From NCBI RefSeq assembly GCF_001429065.1, contig NZ_LMIB01000001.1, forward strand, positions 877,933-941,932: 64,000 nt of DNA, given 5' to 3'. The translations under genes and the position numbers were made by a program. This document shows positions 39,236 to 49,794 of the stretch, piece by piece. The notes beneath the pieces were generated by a model, which worked only from the letters and a program-made list of their open reading frames with translations, had not been told where the DNA came from and ran no database searches. The stretch is from Sphingomonas sp. Root710 (GTDB lineage: Bacteria; Pseudomonadota; Alphaproteobacteria; Sphingomonadales; Sphingomonadaceae). Position 1 is the stretch's first letter. Every line of letters begins with the position of its first letter.

Positions 39236-39273
39236 CTCCCCTCCCTGCCGAGGGAGGGGTTGGGGGTGGGTCA
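39236..39273. repeat. Left inverted repeat flanking the DUF559 gene
   Basis: A palindrome with stem CCCCTCCCT / AGGGAGGGG (39238-39246, 39251-39259) plus the extension TTGGGGGTGGGTCA. Its reverse complement recurs at 39646-39686 with a few differences, so the two copies flank the DUF559 gene in opposite orientation. It could also serve as a terminator of yqeY. Confidence 0.75.
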
Positions 39274-39317
39274 TTCCGCGAAGGGTAAATCCCAGGCTTG
39301 CCACCTTTGCCCGCGAC

Positions 39318-39692
39318 ATGCGGGCACAACCCACGCCTTTTGAAGACAAGCTGTGGCAACAGATCCGAGCCTCCCGCCTCGGCGGCCTGAAATTCTCACG
39401 CCAGATCATACTGGGGGGCTTCATCTGCGACTTCGTCTGTCGCAATCTGCGTCTCGTGATCGAGATCGATGGTGATACCCAAGAGCGAGCGCATGACGCC
39501 GAGCGAGACTATGCGCTCGGGCGCATGGGGTATCAGGTGTTGCGGTTTACGAATGCAGAGGTCGGAGAAAATCTCGATGGCGTATTGTCGACGATAGTTG
39601 CGGCGGCGAAGGGACGCCCTTCCAAGGCCGAACTTCTCGGCGGCGTGACCCACCCCCCGGCCCCCTCCCTTGGCAGGGAGGGGGAGCAGTAA
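39318..39692 (+). CDS. DUF559 endonuclease-like protein
   Basis: 124 residues. Begins MRAQPTPFEDKLWQQIRASR and contains LGGLKFSRQIILGGFICDFV and LVIEIDGDTQERAHDAERD, then GYQVLRFTNAEV. This is the DUF559 fold, related to very-short-patch-repair endonucleases of the PD-(D/E)XK superfamily; activity is unproven in most members. The last 15 codons are encoded by the right copy of a palindromic repeat, and its stop overlaps the dnaG start (TAATG). Likely a small mobile unit inserted before dnaG. Confidence 0.82.
   Translation: MRAQPTPFEDKLWQQIRASRLGGLKFSRQIILGGFICDFVCRNLRLVIEIDGDTQERAHDAERDYALGRMGYQVLRFTNAEVGENLDGVLSTIVAAAKGRPSKAELLGGVTHPPAPSLGREGEQ
39646..39686. repeat. Right inverted repeat, overlapping the dnaG ribosome-binding site
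   Basis: Inverted copy of 39236-39273. Perfect 10-bp stem CCCCCTCCCT (39661-39670) with AGGGAGGGGG (39675-39684), loop TGGC. It encodes the DUF559 C-terminus, and its purine-rich arm is the only Shine-Dalgarno-like sequence before the dnaG ATG at 39692. Confidence 0.75.
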
Positions 39693-41554
39693 TGTCCCTC
39701 TCTCCCCAATTCCTCGACGAGTTGCGCGCCCGCACCACCCTCTCCACGCTCATCGGCAAGTCGGTGAAGCTCGTGAAGGCGGGCCGCGAATATAAGGCCT
39801 GCTGCCCGTTCCATAACGAAAAGTCGCCCAGCTTCTACGTCAATGACGACAAGGGTTTTTACCACTGCTTCGGCTGCTCGGCGCATGGCGACGCGATTCG
39901 CTTCCTGACCGAGGCGAAGGGCTTGCCCTTCATGGATGCTGTGAAGGAACTTGCCGCCGCCGCGGGCATGGACGTCCCTGCCCCTGATCCGCGCGCGGCA
40001 CAGCGCAACGAGATGCAGGCCGGGCTGCATGACGTCATGGCAGCGGCGGCGAGCTGGTATCAGGAGCAGCTGGGCGGGATCGAGGGGGCGGAGGCGCGCG
40101 CCTATCTGCAGCGGCGCGGGATCGACGAGCGACTGATCAAGAAGTTCGGCATCGGCTTCGCACCCGATTCGCGCGGCAAGCTCAGGACCGCACTCAAGAG
40201 CTTCGGCGACGGCAAGCTGATCGAGACGGGCATGCTGATCCTGGTCGAAGACAAGGAGCCCTACGACCGGTTCCGAGGCCGCATCATGATCCCGATCCAG
40301 GACCAGCGCGGGCGGGTCATCGCCTTTGGCGGGCGCATCCTCGACAAGGGCGAGCCCAAATATCTCAACTCGCCCGACACGCCGCTGTTCGACAAGGGCC
40401 GCACCCTGTTCAATATCGAACGCGCCAGCGCTGCATCGCGAAAGGCCAACCGGGTGATCGCGGTCGAAGGCTATATGGACGTGATCGCGCTGGCCAAGGC
40501 CGGGATCGACGAGGCGGTGGCGGCGAACGGCACCGCGATGACCGAGGTCCAGCTCGAACGTATGTGGCGGATGTCCGAGGTGCCGATCCTCTGTTTCGAC
40601 GGCGACAAGGCCGGACAGAAAGCCGCCGTCCGCGCCGCCCATCGCGCGATGCCGATGATCGCGCCGGGCCGGACGCTGCGCTTCGCGCTGCTGCCCAATG
40701 GCCAGGATCCCGACGATCTGGTGAAGAGCGGCGGTGCGGCGGCGGTCGAAAATGTGCTGAACCAGGCGATCAGCCTCGACGAGTTGCTGTGGCGTTCCGA
40801 ATATGAGGCGCAGCCGCTCGGCACGCCCGAGGCGCGCGCGGGTCTGCGCAAGCGGCTCGGCGATCTCGCCGCCGCGATACAGGACCGCGACGTCCGCGAA
40901 CAATATCAGTCCGAGTTCCGCCGCCGCTTCGATGAAGCTTTCGGACCCCAGCCCCGCCGCAGCTTCGACCGCCCCCCCTTCCAACCGCGCGGCCAGCGCC
41001 GTGGGCAACCATGGAAACCGGAAATCCTGCCGCCGTCGCGTCTGGCCCACGCCGTCAACCAGACGGGGATCGATCCGCGCGTGATCCGAGCGGTGATGGC
41101 CGGGCTGCTGCAATATCCGAGCGTTCTCGCCGAAAATATCGAGACGGTCGGCGCCATCAGGATCGACGACGAACCCCTGGAGCGACTGCGCGCCGCCGCC
41201 TTCGATGCCAGCTTTTCGGGCGCCCCGCTTGAAAAGGACAGCCTCGAAACCATATTGCGGGAAGCGGGTCTTGGGGCGGTGATCGAGGAGCTCAAGACGA
41301 CGAAGACGCTTGCCTTTTCATTTTTACGTGGCAATGCCGAGTATAATCGCGCCGTGCAGAACCTCACGGCGACAATCGACGCTTTAGCAGCCATCCCAGT
41401 TTTGGAGATGGCCGTCCGCGAAGCGACTGAGAGACTCGGCATCGAAACTACCGACGCTAACCTGTCGGAGCAGCAGCGCGTGTCCGCAGCATTGGCGGAA
41501 GCGAAGCGTGCTCTTTCCGATCTCGCACAGGGCGGGGACGGCGAGAGCCTTTAA
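39692..41554 (+). CDS. dnaG: DNA primase
   Basis: 620 residues. Synthesises RNA primers at the replication fork. The N-terminal CHC2 zinc finger (CCPFHNEKSPSFYV, FYHCFGC), the TOPRIM domain (RVIAVEGYMDVIALAKAGID with the catalytic Glu, and CFDGDKAGQKAA with the DxD-type metal site) and a C-terminal helicase-binding region are present. Followed by rpoD 45 bases on, the macromolecular synthesis operon order. Confidence 0.97.
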   Translation: MSLSPQFLDELRARTTLSTLIGKSVKLVKAGREYKACCPFHNEKSPSFYVNDDKGFYHCFGCSAHGDAIRFLTEAKGLPFMDAVKELAAAAGMDVPAPDPRAAQRNEMQAGLHDVMAAAASWYQEQLGGIEGAEARAYLQRRGIDERLIKKFGIGFAPDSRGKLRTALKSFGDGKLIETGMLILVEDKEPYDRFRGRIMIPIQDQRGRVIAFGGRILDKGEPKYLNSPDTPLFDKGRTLFNIERASAASRKANRVIAVEGYMDVIALAKAGIDEAVAANGTAMTEVQLERMWRMSEVPILCFDGDKAGQKAAVRAAHRAMPMIAPGRTLRFALLPNGQDPDDLVKSGGAAAVENVLNQAISLDELLWRSEYEAQPLGTPEARAGLRKRLGDLAAAIQDRDVREQYQSEFRRRFDEAFGPQPRRSFDRPPFQPRGQRRGQPWKPEILPPSRLAHAVNQTGIDPRVIRAVMAGLLQYPSVLAENIETVGAIRIDDEPLERLRAAAFDASFSGAPLEKDSLETILREAGLGAVIEELKTTKTLAFSFLRGNAEYNRAVQNLTATIDALAAIPVLEMAVREATERLGIETTDANLSEQQRVSAALAEAKRALSDLAQGGDGESL

Positions 41555-41599
41555 CTATTTTACCGGAGCGATCCGGACTTTTGATTGAGGGTTGTCTTA

Positions 41600-43624
<2,025 letters not shown>

Positions 43625-43635
43625 TCAAGACCTTG

Positions 43636-43664
43636 ATCGCCCCGGCCAATGCCGGGGCGATTTT
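43636..43664 (+). terminator. Rho-independent terminator after rpoD
   Basis: ATCGCCCCGGC (43636-43646) pairs perfectly with GCCGGGGCGAT (43651-43661), 4-base loop, followed by TTT before C. It also abuts the stop of the convergent glycosyltransferase gene and may work in both directions. Confidence 0.85.
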
Positions 43665-45094
43665 CATTGGGCTGGATAGATCGCCAACAGCGCCCGCGCA
43701 TCGCCGCGTTGCAGGCGGACGATCCGTATCGCACCACCGAAGCCTGCAATCCGGGCCAATTCCGCATCGTCGAGATCGGTGCGGGCATAATGATGCTCGA
43801 TCCACAGCAGCGCGGGACAACGCCCCTGCGGCAGGATCACGCGGCCATCGGGCAGGATCACCGCGTCGGGCATGATGAGCCGATAGGTCGTTGCGAAAAA
43901 CTGGCCGATATCCGGCACGCCGTGGAGCGGATCGTTGCGGCCGAGCAGGCTCATCGGGTTGAGGGCGTAGAGCTGGGTTCCAAGGCAGGCCGCGCGGGTT
44001 CGCTCGATCAGCGGGACATTGGTTTCCCAACGCTTGTGCGTCAGCCCATAGGCGGTCCCCGCCCCCGCCAGCAGCACCGCATTGGCGCAGATCAGCGCGA
44101 AGGCGATGCGGTTGGCCTTTACCAGATCTTCGAGCAGCAAAGCGAGGATCGAGGCGCCGATCGGCACCGCGGCAATCATATGGCGCGGCAGAAGATTATG
44201 GGTGGCGAGGTTGAGCAGCGCATAGCCGAGCATGATGGCGGCGAGCGCCCGGGTGAGCACGCACAGGAAACTGCGCCTCTCTTCTTCGGGCGCCGATATG
44301 CGGGGAAGAAATCCCAGCGCCGCAACATAGGGTAGCACCGCCGACATCGACACCGCACCGATCGCCATCAGGCTGCGCAGCGCGGAAATATCGTTCACTG
44401 CCACCGGATCGATCGCCCGGAGCATCAGCCAGAGCGCCAATGCCAGCGGCAACGCCGCACCGGCCGCGATCAGCAGCAGCGCCATGGCGGCGCGGCCTCG
44501 CCCCGTCCGGAACAGGTGGATCGCCTCGGCCCCGATCAGGATCAGGCCGATCAGGCTGCCCATATAGTGGAGATTGGTCAGCAGCAGCGCGGTCAGCGCC
44601 AGCATCGGCCATGCCGCCCTGCCCTCGTGCACCAGGCGAAGCTGGACGATCAGGCAGGCGCTCAGCACCAGTTGCAGGAAATAAGAACGGAATTCGGCAG
44701 CATAGAGGACGAAGAAGGGCGACCCCGCCACCATCACCGCGAACAGAAAAAGGAAATCGCGGTCGCCCCCGCGCCGCCATGCCTGGATGGCGGTGATCGC
44801 GGCGAAGAGCAGCCCGCCCAGATTGACGAGCCGCATCGACCGCACAGAGCCGCCCAGCAGCGGTTCGAGCGTCCAGGCGTAGAGGCTGAACAACGGCGGA
44901 TGGACGTCGGTCGCCCATCGCCCGAAGAAACTGTCGGCAAAGCTGACGTCATGGCGGGTGAGCCACAGGCTCGTCGCTTCATCGAGCCAGATGCCCCGCG
45001 CGCGCATGAGAAGCAGAATGAGAACAAGGCAGGCCGCCAAGGCGCCCACCGCTGGGCCCACATTGCCTCGCGGCCAGAAGGGTAGCTGCCTCAC
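43664..45094 (-). CDS. GT-C fold glycosyltransferase-like membrane protein
   Basis: 476 residues, about ten or more membrane spans. The first periplasmic loop has an acidic pair in RARGIWLDEATSLWL and the following WATDVHPPLFSLY, the layout of GT39/ArnT-like enzymes that use polyprenyl-phosphate sugars. The C-terminal part is a periplasmic domain without clear motifs. The acceptor is unknown and no other sugar genes are close. Confidence 0.78.
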   Translation of the reverse strand: MRQLPFWPRGNVGPAVGALAACLVLILLLMRARGIWLDEATSLWLTRHDVSFADSFFGRWATDVHPPLFSLYAWTLEPLLGGSVRSMRLVNLGGLLFAAITAIQAWRRGGDRDFLFLFAVMVAGSPFFVLYAAEFRSYFLQLVLSACLIVQLRLVHEGRAAWPMLALTALLLTNLHYMGSLIGLILIGAEAIHLFRTGRGRAAMALLLIAAGAALPLALALWLMLRAIDPVAVNDISALRSLMAIGAVSMSAVLPYVAALGFLPRISAPEEERRSFLCVLTRALAAIMLGYALLNLATHNLLPRHMIAAVPIGASILALLLEDLVKANRIAFALICANAVLLAGAGTAYGLTHKRWETNVPLIERTRAACLGTQLYALNPMSLLGRNDPLHGVPDIGQFFATTYRLIMPDAVILPDGRVILPQGRCPALLWIEHHYARTDLDDAELARIAGFGGAIRIVRLQRGDARALLAIYPAQ

Positions 45095-45238
45095 CCTGTC
45101 GGTTTAACCGCGGCTGTGGCCCCGGTGCAACGCATCACGCTACTTTCAGCTTTGACAGTTAGCGGGCCCGCCAATAGCGTCCCGCCAACGATAAAAGCCA
45201 TCTAGGGGATGGGTGCGACAGGTCAAAGGGGACCTTCT

Positions 45239-47509
45239 ATGCCATCGATCACGACATCCATATTTTCCAAGACCATCCGCACCGCCGGCGTCAGCCTGGC
45301 CGCTCTGTGCATCGCGACGCCGCTCTACGCCCAGGCCGCACCCGACGCGGCCGCCGATGAAACGGAAATCGTCGTCACCGCCACCCGCCGCGCGGAGAAT
45401 ATCAAGGACGTCCCCGTCGCGGTGACCGCGATCGGCGGCGAGAAGCTGGCGGTGCTCAATTCGAGCGGCCTCGACATCCGCTTCCTGTCGTCGCGCACGC
45501 CCAGCCTTCAGGTCGAAAGCTCGTTCGGCCGCACCTTCCCGCGCTTCTACATCCGCGGCCTCGGCAATACCGATTTCGATCCCAACGCGGCCCAGCCCGT
45601 CTCGGTGGTCCTCGATGACGTTGCGCTCGAAAACGCAATGCTCAAGGCCTTCCCGATCTTCGACGTGGCGAGCGTCGAGGTGCTGCGCGGGCCGCAGGGC
45701 ACGCTGTTCGGCCGCAACACCCCCGCGGGCGTGGTCAAGATCAACTCGGCCCGGCCGAGCGACACGTTCGGTGGCTATGGCAGCGTCAGCTGGGGCACCT
45801 ACAACACCGTCAACGCCGAGGCCGCGCTCACCGGCCCGCTGGGCGAAGGGCTCAGCTTCCGCGCCTCGGGCATGCTTCAGCGCCGTGACGACTGGGTGAA
45901 GAACGACACGCTCGTCACCCTCGCCGACCGCAAGCTCGAAGGCTATCGCGATCTGGCCGGCCGCTTCCAGCTCGCCTATGACGGCGGCCCGTTCAGCGCG
46001 CTGATCAATGTCCACGCCCGCGATCTCAAGGGCACGCCGCGCGTCTTCCGCGCCGGAACCTTCCAGCAGGGCAGCAACCATTTCACCGCCGGGTTCGACA
46101 AGGACCATGTCACGCTGGACGGCCTCACCAGCCAGAGCATGACCCAGTTCGGCGCCAACCTGCATCTCGAATATGCAGCGGAGGGCCTCGGCACCTTCTT
46201 CTCGACCACGGCCTATGAGAAGGCCAATGTCGAGAGCACCGGCGATATCGACGGCGGCGCGACCTATGCCTTCCCTGCGCTCGGCTATGGCATCGCGCTG
46301 TTCCCGGTGAACACCGGCGGCCGCACCAAGCCGAAGGAATTCAGCCAGGAATTCCGCTTCGCCAGCGAAGACATGAACGGTTTCCGTTTCCAGGCGGGCG
46401 CTTATTATTTCCACCAGAAGCTCGATTACGCCGAGTTTGCCTATGACGGCACCGGCACCCGGGTCAGCGAGATCCTGCACGACAACAAGAACGAGAATTA
46501 CGGCCTGTTTGCGTCGGGCGAATATAAGGCGACCGACGCGCTGACGCTGCGCGCCGGCCTGCGCTACTCGCATGACAAGAAGCGCGACACGATCACGCTC
46601 GATCCCACGCTCGCAGCATCGAGCATCGCCACCCAGCTGATCCTCGCTGTGCCGACGCTGCTTGCCGGGCAGTCCGAAATCAACCGCGCGAAGGCGAGCA
46701 ACGTTTCCTGGGACGCCAGCGCGACCTATGCCGTGTCGGATCAGGTCAATGTCTATGCCCGCTTCGCCACCGGTTATCTCGGCCCGGCGATCCAGGACCG
46801 CGTGACCTTCTTCTCGGTGCCCTCGGTCGCCAAGAAGCAGACGACCATTTCTGGTGAAGCCGGCATCAAGGGCGCCAGCAGCGACCGCGCGGTCTCGTTC
46901 GACCTGTCGGCCTATTGGTACCGCACCAAGAATCTGCAGCTCACCGCCGTCGGCGGCGCGGCCAACTCGGCAAGCTTGATCAACGCCGACAAGGCGGTCG
47001 GCTATGGCCTCGAAGGCACGGTGGAATTCAAGCCGGTGCCCGAACTCGTCCTCACCGCGGGCGGCAGCTACAACTTCACCGAGATCCGCGACAAGACGAT
47101 CTCGATCGCGCCGTGCGGTTCGCTCTGCACCGTCACCGATCCGCTCAACGGCGCAGGCCGCGCGATCATCGACGGCAACGACTTGCCGCAGGCGCCGCGC
47201 TATGTCGCCAACGCGACTGCGCGCTATGCCATCCCGGTCGGCGACGGCGAGGTGTTCGCCTATACCGACTGGGCCTATCGCAGCGCGATCAACTATTTCC
47301 TCTACACCGCGCGCGAATTCCGTGGCCGGTCGCTGCTCGAGGGTGGCGCGAAGCTCGGCTACAAGGCGAATGGCGGATGGGAAGCGGCGCTGTTCGCCCG
47401 GAACATCACCAACCAGATCCGCAGCATCAGCGCGATCGACTTCAACAATCTTACCGGCATGATCAACGAACCGCGCATCCTGGGCGTGGAACTGAAGGCC
47501 AAATTCTAA
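45239..47509 (+). CDS. TonB-dependent outer-membrane receptor
   Basis: 756 residues from ATG 45239 (AAAGGGGA just upstream). Signal peptide (AGVSLAALCIATPLYAQA), TonB-box and plug start ETEIVVTATRRAENIKDVP, the plug motif VEVLRGPQGTLFGRNTPAG, and a 22-strand barrel ending in LGVELKAKF. Such receptors import ferric siderophores, haem or other scarce solutes. The downstream PepSY/ApbE operon suggests iron. A TTGACA at 45152-45157 with TAGCGT 17 bases on may be its promoter. Confidence 0.93.
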   Translation: MPSITTSIFSKTIRTAGVSLAALCIATPLYAQAAPDAAADETEIVVTATRRAENIKDVPVAVTAIGGEKLAVLNSSGLDIRFLSSRTPSLQVESSFGRTFPRFYIRGLGNTDFDPNAAQPVSVVLDDVALENAMLKAFPIFDVASVEVLRGPQGTLFGRNTPAGVVKINSARPSDTFGGYGSVSWGTYNTVNAEAALTGPLGEGLSFRASGMLQRRDDWVKNDTLVTLADRKLEGYRDLAGRFQLAYDGGPFSALINVHARDLKGTPRVFRAGTFQQGSNHFTAGFDKDHVTLDGLTSQSMTQFGANLHLEYAAEGLGTFFSTTAYEKANVESTGDIDGGATYAFPALGYGIALFPVNTGGRTKPKEFSQEFRFASEDMNGFRFQAGAYYFHQKLDYAEFAYDGTGTRVSEILHDNKNENYGLFASGEYKATDALTLRAGLRYSHDKKRDTITLDPTLAASSIATQLILAVPTLLAGQSEINRAKASNVSWDASATYAVSDQVNVYARFATGYLGPAIQDRVTFFSVPSVAKKQTTISGEAGIKGASSDRAVSFDLSAYWYRTKNLQLTAVGGAANSASLINADKAVGYGLEGTVEFKPVPELVLTAGGSYNFTEIRDKTISIAPCGSLCTVTDPLNGAGRAIIDGNDLPQAPRYVANATARYAIPVGDGEVFAYTDWAYRSAINYFLYTAREFRGRSLLEGGAKLGYKANGGWEAALFARNITNQIRSISAIDFNNLTGMINEPRILGVELKAKF

Positions 47510-47522
47510 ACCCATCGGCCTG

Positions 47523-47626
47523 CCCTCTCCCGCTTGCGCGGGAGAGGGTTGGGTGAGGGTCTTCCTTGCCTGCCGTCGCTGGAGGCTCATCAGGACGCAG
47601 GAAAGACCCTCATCCCGGCCTTCGCC
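47523..47626. repeat. Composite palindromic repeat after the TonB receptor gene
   Basis: CCCTCTCCCG (47523-47532) and CGGGAGAGGG (47539-47548) form a perfect 10-bp hairpin. Next to it GGGTGAGGGTCTTCC (about 47550-47564) recurs inverted and slightly changed as GGAAAGACCCTCATCCC (47610-47626). The layout is like a pair of REP elements (BIME). It may end receptor-gene transcription; the 248-base gap otherwise holds only the downstream operator and promoter. Confidence 0.6.
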
Positions 47627-47698
47627 CGCGACGGGAAAGAAGGAAGGGCACGGTGTAAGGTCTTCGTTACAGCCACGCCATAATATGTCATGGCTGTA

Positions 47699-47715
47699 TT
47701 GCGATTTATTCGCAT
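47699..47715. promoter_or_regulatory. Possible Fur/iron operator before the PepSY operon
   Basis: TTGCGATTTATTCGCAT contains the palindrome TGCGA-N5-TCGCA, and a further TTGCGAG half-site follows at 47722. Similar TGCGA/TCGCA palindromes precede TonB receptor and iron genes in related proteobacteria. It lies about 43 bases before the chosen start of the PepSY gene. Assignment to Fur is inference. Confidence 0.4.
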
Positions 47716-47757
47716 TAGCTATTGCGAGCACTCGACCTTCGCGCTACCCGGCTGACT

Positions 47758-48426
47758 GTGAACCAGCCGCCCGATCCCGCCAATTTTGCCGCCAGGCGCA
47801 AGCCGACGCCCAAGCCCTGGTACCGCTCGCGCGGCTGGTGGCTGAAGCAGCTGCACGGCTGGCACTGGATGAGTGCGGCGATCTCGCTGATCGGCATGCT
47901 GCTGTTCGCCGCCACCGGAATCACGCTGAACCATGCCGCATCGATCAACACCACGCCGGAGGTCCGAACGCTGACGGGCCAATTGCCGCGCCCGCTGCTG
48001 GCCCGGCTCGACAATCCGACGTCCGACACGATCCCGCTCCCCGCGCCGGTCGTCGCGGATATCCACCAGCGGATCGGCCTCGACGCCGCGGGTAAGGAGG
48101 GCGAATGGTCCGATAGCGAGGTCTATGTCGCGCTGCCGCGCCCGGGTGGCGACGCCTGGGTCAGCATCGACCGGAAGAGCGGCGCGATCAGCGCCGAGGT
48201 CACCCGCCGCGGCTGGATCTCTTATGCCAATGATCTCCACAAGGGCCGCAACACCGGCGGCGTCTGGAGCTGGTTCATCGACATTTTCGCGGGCGCCTGC
48301 ATCCTCTTCACGCTGACGGGGCTGGTCCTGCTCTACATGCACAGCAAGCCGCGCCCGCTCACCTGGCCGCTCGTCGGCCTAGGCCTTTTGGCGCCGCTGC
48401 TGATCATCCTCTTCTTCCTTCATTGA
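47758..48426 (+). CDS. PepSY-associated membrane protein
   Basis: 222 residues from GTG 47758 (a TTG at 47722 extends the frame but adds no conserved-looking sequence). A first span (WMSAAISLIGMLLFAATGI), a periplasmic PepSY-like domain with SEVYVALPRPGGDAWVSIDR, then WSWFIDIFAGACILFTLTG and a last span. This short form is related to the PepSY_TM proteins that reduce ferric siderophores in the periplasm. First gene of the PepSY-DUF2271-DUF4198-ApbE operon. Confidence 0.85.
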   Translation: MNQPPDPANFAARRKPTPKPWYRSRGWWLKQLHGWHWMSAAISLIGMLLFAATGITLNHAASINTTPEVRTLTGQLPRPLLARLDNPTSDTIPLPAPVVADIHQRIGLDAAGKEGEWSDSEVYVALPRPGGDAWVSIDRKSGAISAEVTRRGWISYANDLHKGRNTGGVWSWFIDIFAGACILFTLTGLVLLYMHSKPRPLTWPLVGLGLLAPLLIILFFLH

Positions 48427-48437
48427 GAGTATAATCA

Positions 48438-48917
48438 ATGCGTTATTCGCCTTTCCTTCTACTTGGCGGCATCGCCGCAGTTCCGGCGTCGGCCGCTTCG
48501 GTGAACATCACCATCCCGGCGCTGAAGGTGGCCGAATATCATAAACCCTATGTCGCGGTGTGGCTGGAGCCCGCCGGCGGCGGGGCGGCGCGCACGCTGT
48601 CGGTCTGGTATCAGGTCAAGAAGAACGACAAGGAGCCGGGCACCAAATGGCTGTCGGAGCTGCGTGCCTGGTGGCGTAAGGGTGGCAAGAGCCTGAAGAT
48701 GCCCGCCGACGGCATCAGCGGCGCGACCCGCGCGCCCGGCACCTACAGCATATCCCTGCCGGCCAACCTGCCCGCTGGGGCCTATATCCTCAACGTAGAA
48801 GCCGCGCGAGAGACGGGCGGGCGCGAGCTCGTCACCCTGCCGATCAGCGTGCCCGCCAAAGGTGCGAGCGCGAGCGGCAAGACCGAACTCGGCGCGATTA
48901 CGCTCTCCGCCCGCTGA
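48438..48917 (+). CDS. DUF2271 periplasmic protein
   Basis: 159 residues. Signal peptide (SPFLLLGGIAAVPASAAS) followed by a beta-rich domain with YVAVWLEPAGGGAARTLSVW, KWLSELRAWWRK and GISGATRAPGTYS. Usually found beside PepSY and ApbE proteins; the GISGATRA motif resembles the flavinylation site (D/S-G-A-S/T) that ApbE modifies with FMN, so this may be the flavin-carrying subunit. That last point is inference. Confidence 0.82.
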   Translation: MRYSPFLLLGGIAAVPASAASVNITIPALKVAEYHKPYVAVWLEPAGGGAARTLSVWYQVKKNDKEPGTKWLSELRAWWRKGGKSLKMPADGISGATRAPGTYSISLPANLPAGAYILNVEAARETGGRELVTLPISVPAKGASASGKTELGAITLSAR

Positions 48918-48928
48918 AAGGACCGACC

Positions 48929-49792
48929 ATGACGCGCTTCCAGCTTCGCCTGCTCACCGCAACTGCCCTGCTTACGCTGCCTGCTGCCGCATCCGCCCAT
49001 CGGCAGTGGTTGGTGCCGAGCGCCACCGTCTTCTCCGGGACGACGAGCTATGTGACGGTCGATGCCGCGAGTTCGAACGATCTGTTCTTCGCCGATCACC
49101 GAGCGATGCCGCTGAATGGCGTCAAGGTCTGGACGCCCGACGGCAGTCCCGGAGCGATCGCGAACGGCTCCACCGGCGAAGTCCGTTCGACCTTCGACGT
49201 CAAGCTCGACAAAGCCGGCACCTGGAAGATCGGCACCCAGACCAGCAACGTCATTGGCACATTCAGGCTCAATGGAGAGGAAAAGCGCGTTGGTGGACGG
49301 CCGGGCGGCATGAATCCCGGCGCCCAGCCCGGCGCCGGAACACCTCGCGCGCCGGCTATATCGGTGGCCGACATCCCGGCCGAGGCGACCGACGTAAAGC
49401 TGACCGAAGTCGTAAGCCGCAACGAGATCTATGTCACTGCCGATCAACCCACCACTACGGTCTTCGCGCGGACCGGCAAGGGCATCGAACTGGCGCCCGT
49501 GACGCACCCGGATGAGCTGGTCGTCGGCGAAAAGGCCAGCTTCCGCTTCCTGATCGACGGCAAGCCAGCCAGCGGTTTGAAGGTTACCGTGGTCCCGGGG
49601 GGCAAGCGTTACCGCAACGACGATGGCGCGCGCGACTTCACGACGGGTTCCGATGGTCTGGTCGCGATCGACTGGCCGGCGGCTGGTCTCTACTGGATCA
49701 ATGCGACCCTGACCGATGACAAGCCATCCGAAGCCAAAGCGAGCCAGCGGCGGCTGAGCTATACCACCACGGTAGAGGTGCTGCTCCCCTGA
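48929..49792 (+). CDS. DUF4198 periplasmic protein
   Basis: 287 residues. Signal peptide ends ASAHRQW; the first residue region HRQWLVPSATVFSG is typical of DUF4198, which is related to the periplasmic NikK/NikM-type metal-binding proteins. Two Ig-like beta domains (VTVDAASSNDLFFADH; LVVGEKASFRFLIDGKP) follow. The N-terminal His exposed after cleavage is a potential metal ligand. Third gene of the operon, 11 bases after DUF2271. Confidence 0.82.
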   Translation: MTRFQLRLLTATALLTLPAAASAHRQWLVPSATVFSGTTSYVTVDAASSNDLFFADHRAMPLNGVKVWTPDGSPGAIANGSTGEVRSTFDVKLDKAGTWKIGTQTSNVIGTFRLNGEEKRVGGRPGGMNPGAQPGAGTPRAPAISVADIPAEATDVKLTEVVSRNEIYVTADQPTTTVFARTGKGIELAPVTHPDELVVGEKASFRFLIDGKPASGLKVTVVPGGKRYRNDDGARDFTTGSDGLVAIDWPAAGLYWINATLTDDKPSEAKASQRRLSYTTTVEVLLP

Positions 49793-49794
49793 GC

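Noticed and set aside
45146-47731. 861-codon minus-strand ORF across the TonB receptor gene
   Set aside because: Low-complexity Arg/Asp/Gly translation; the receptor on the plus strand has a signal peptide, plug and barrel.
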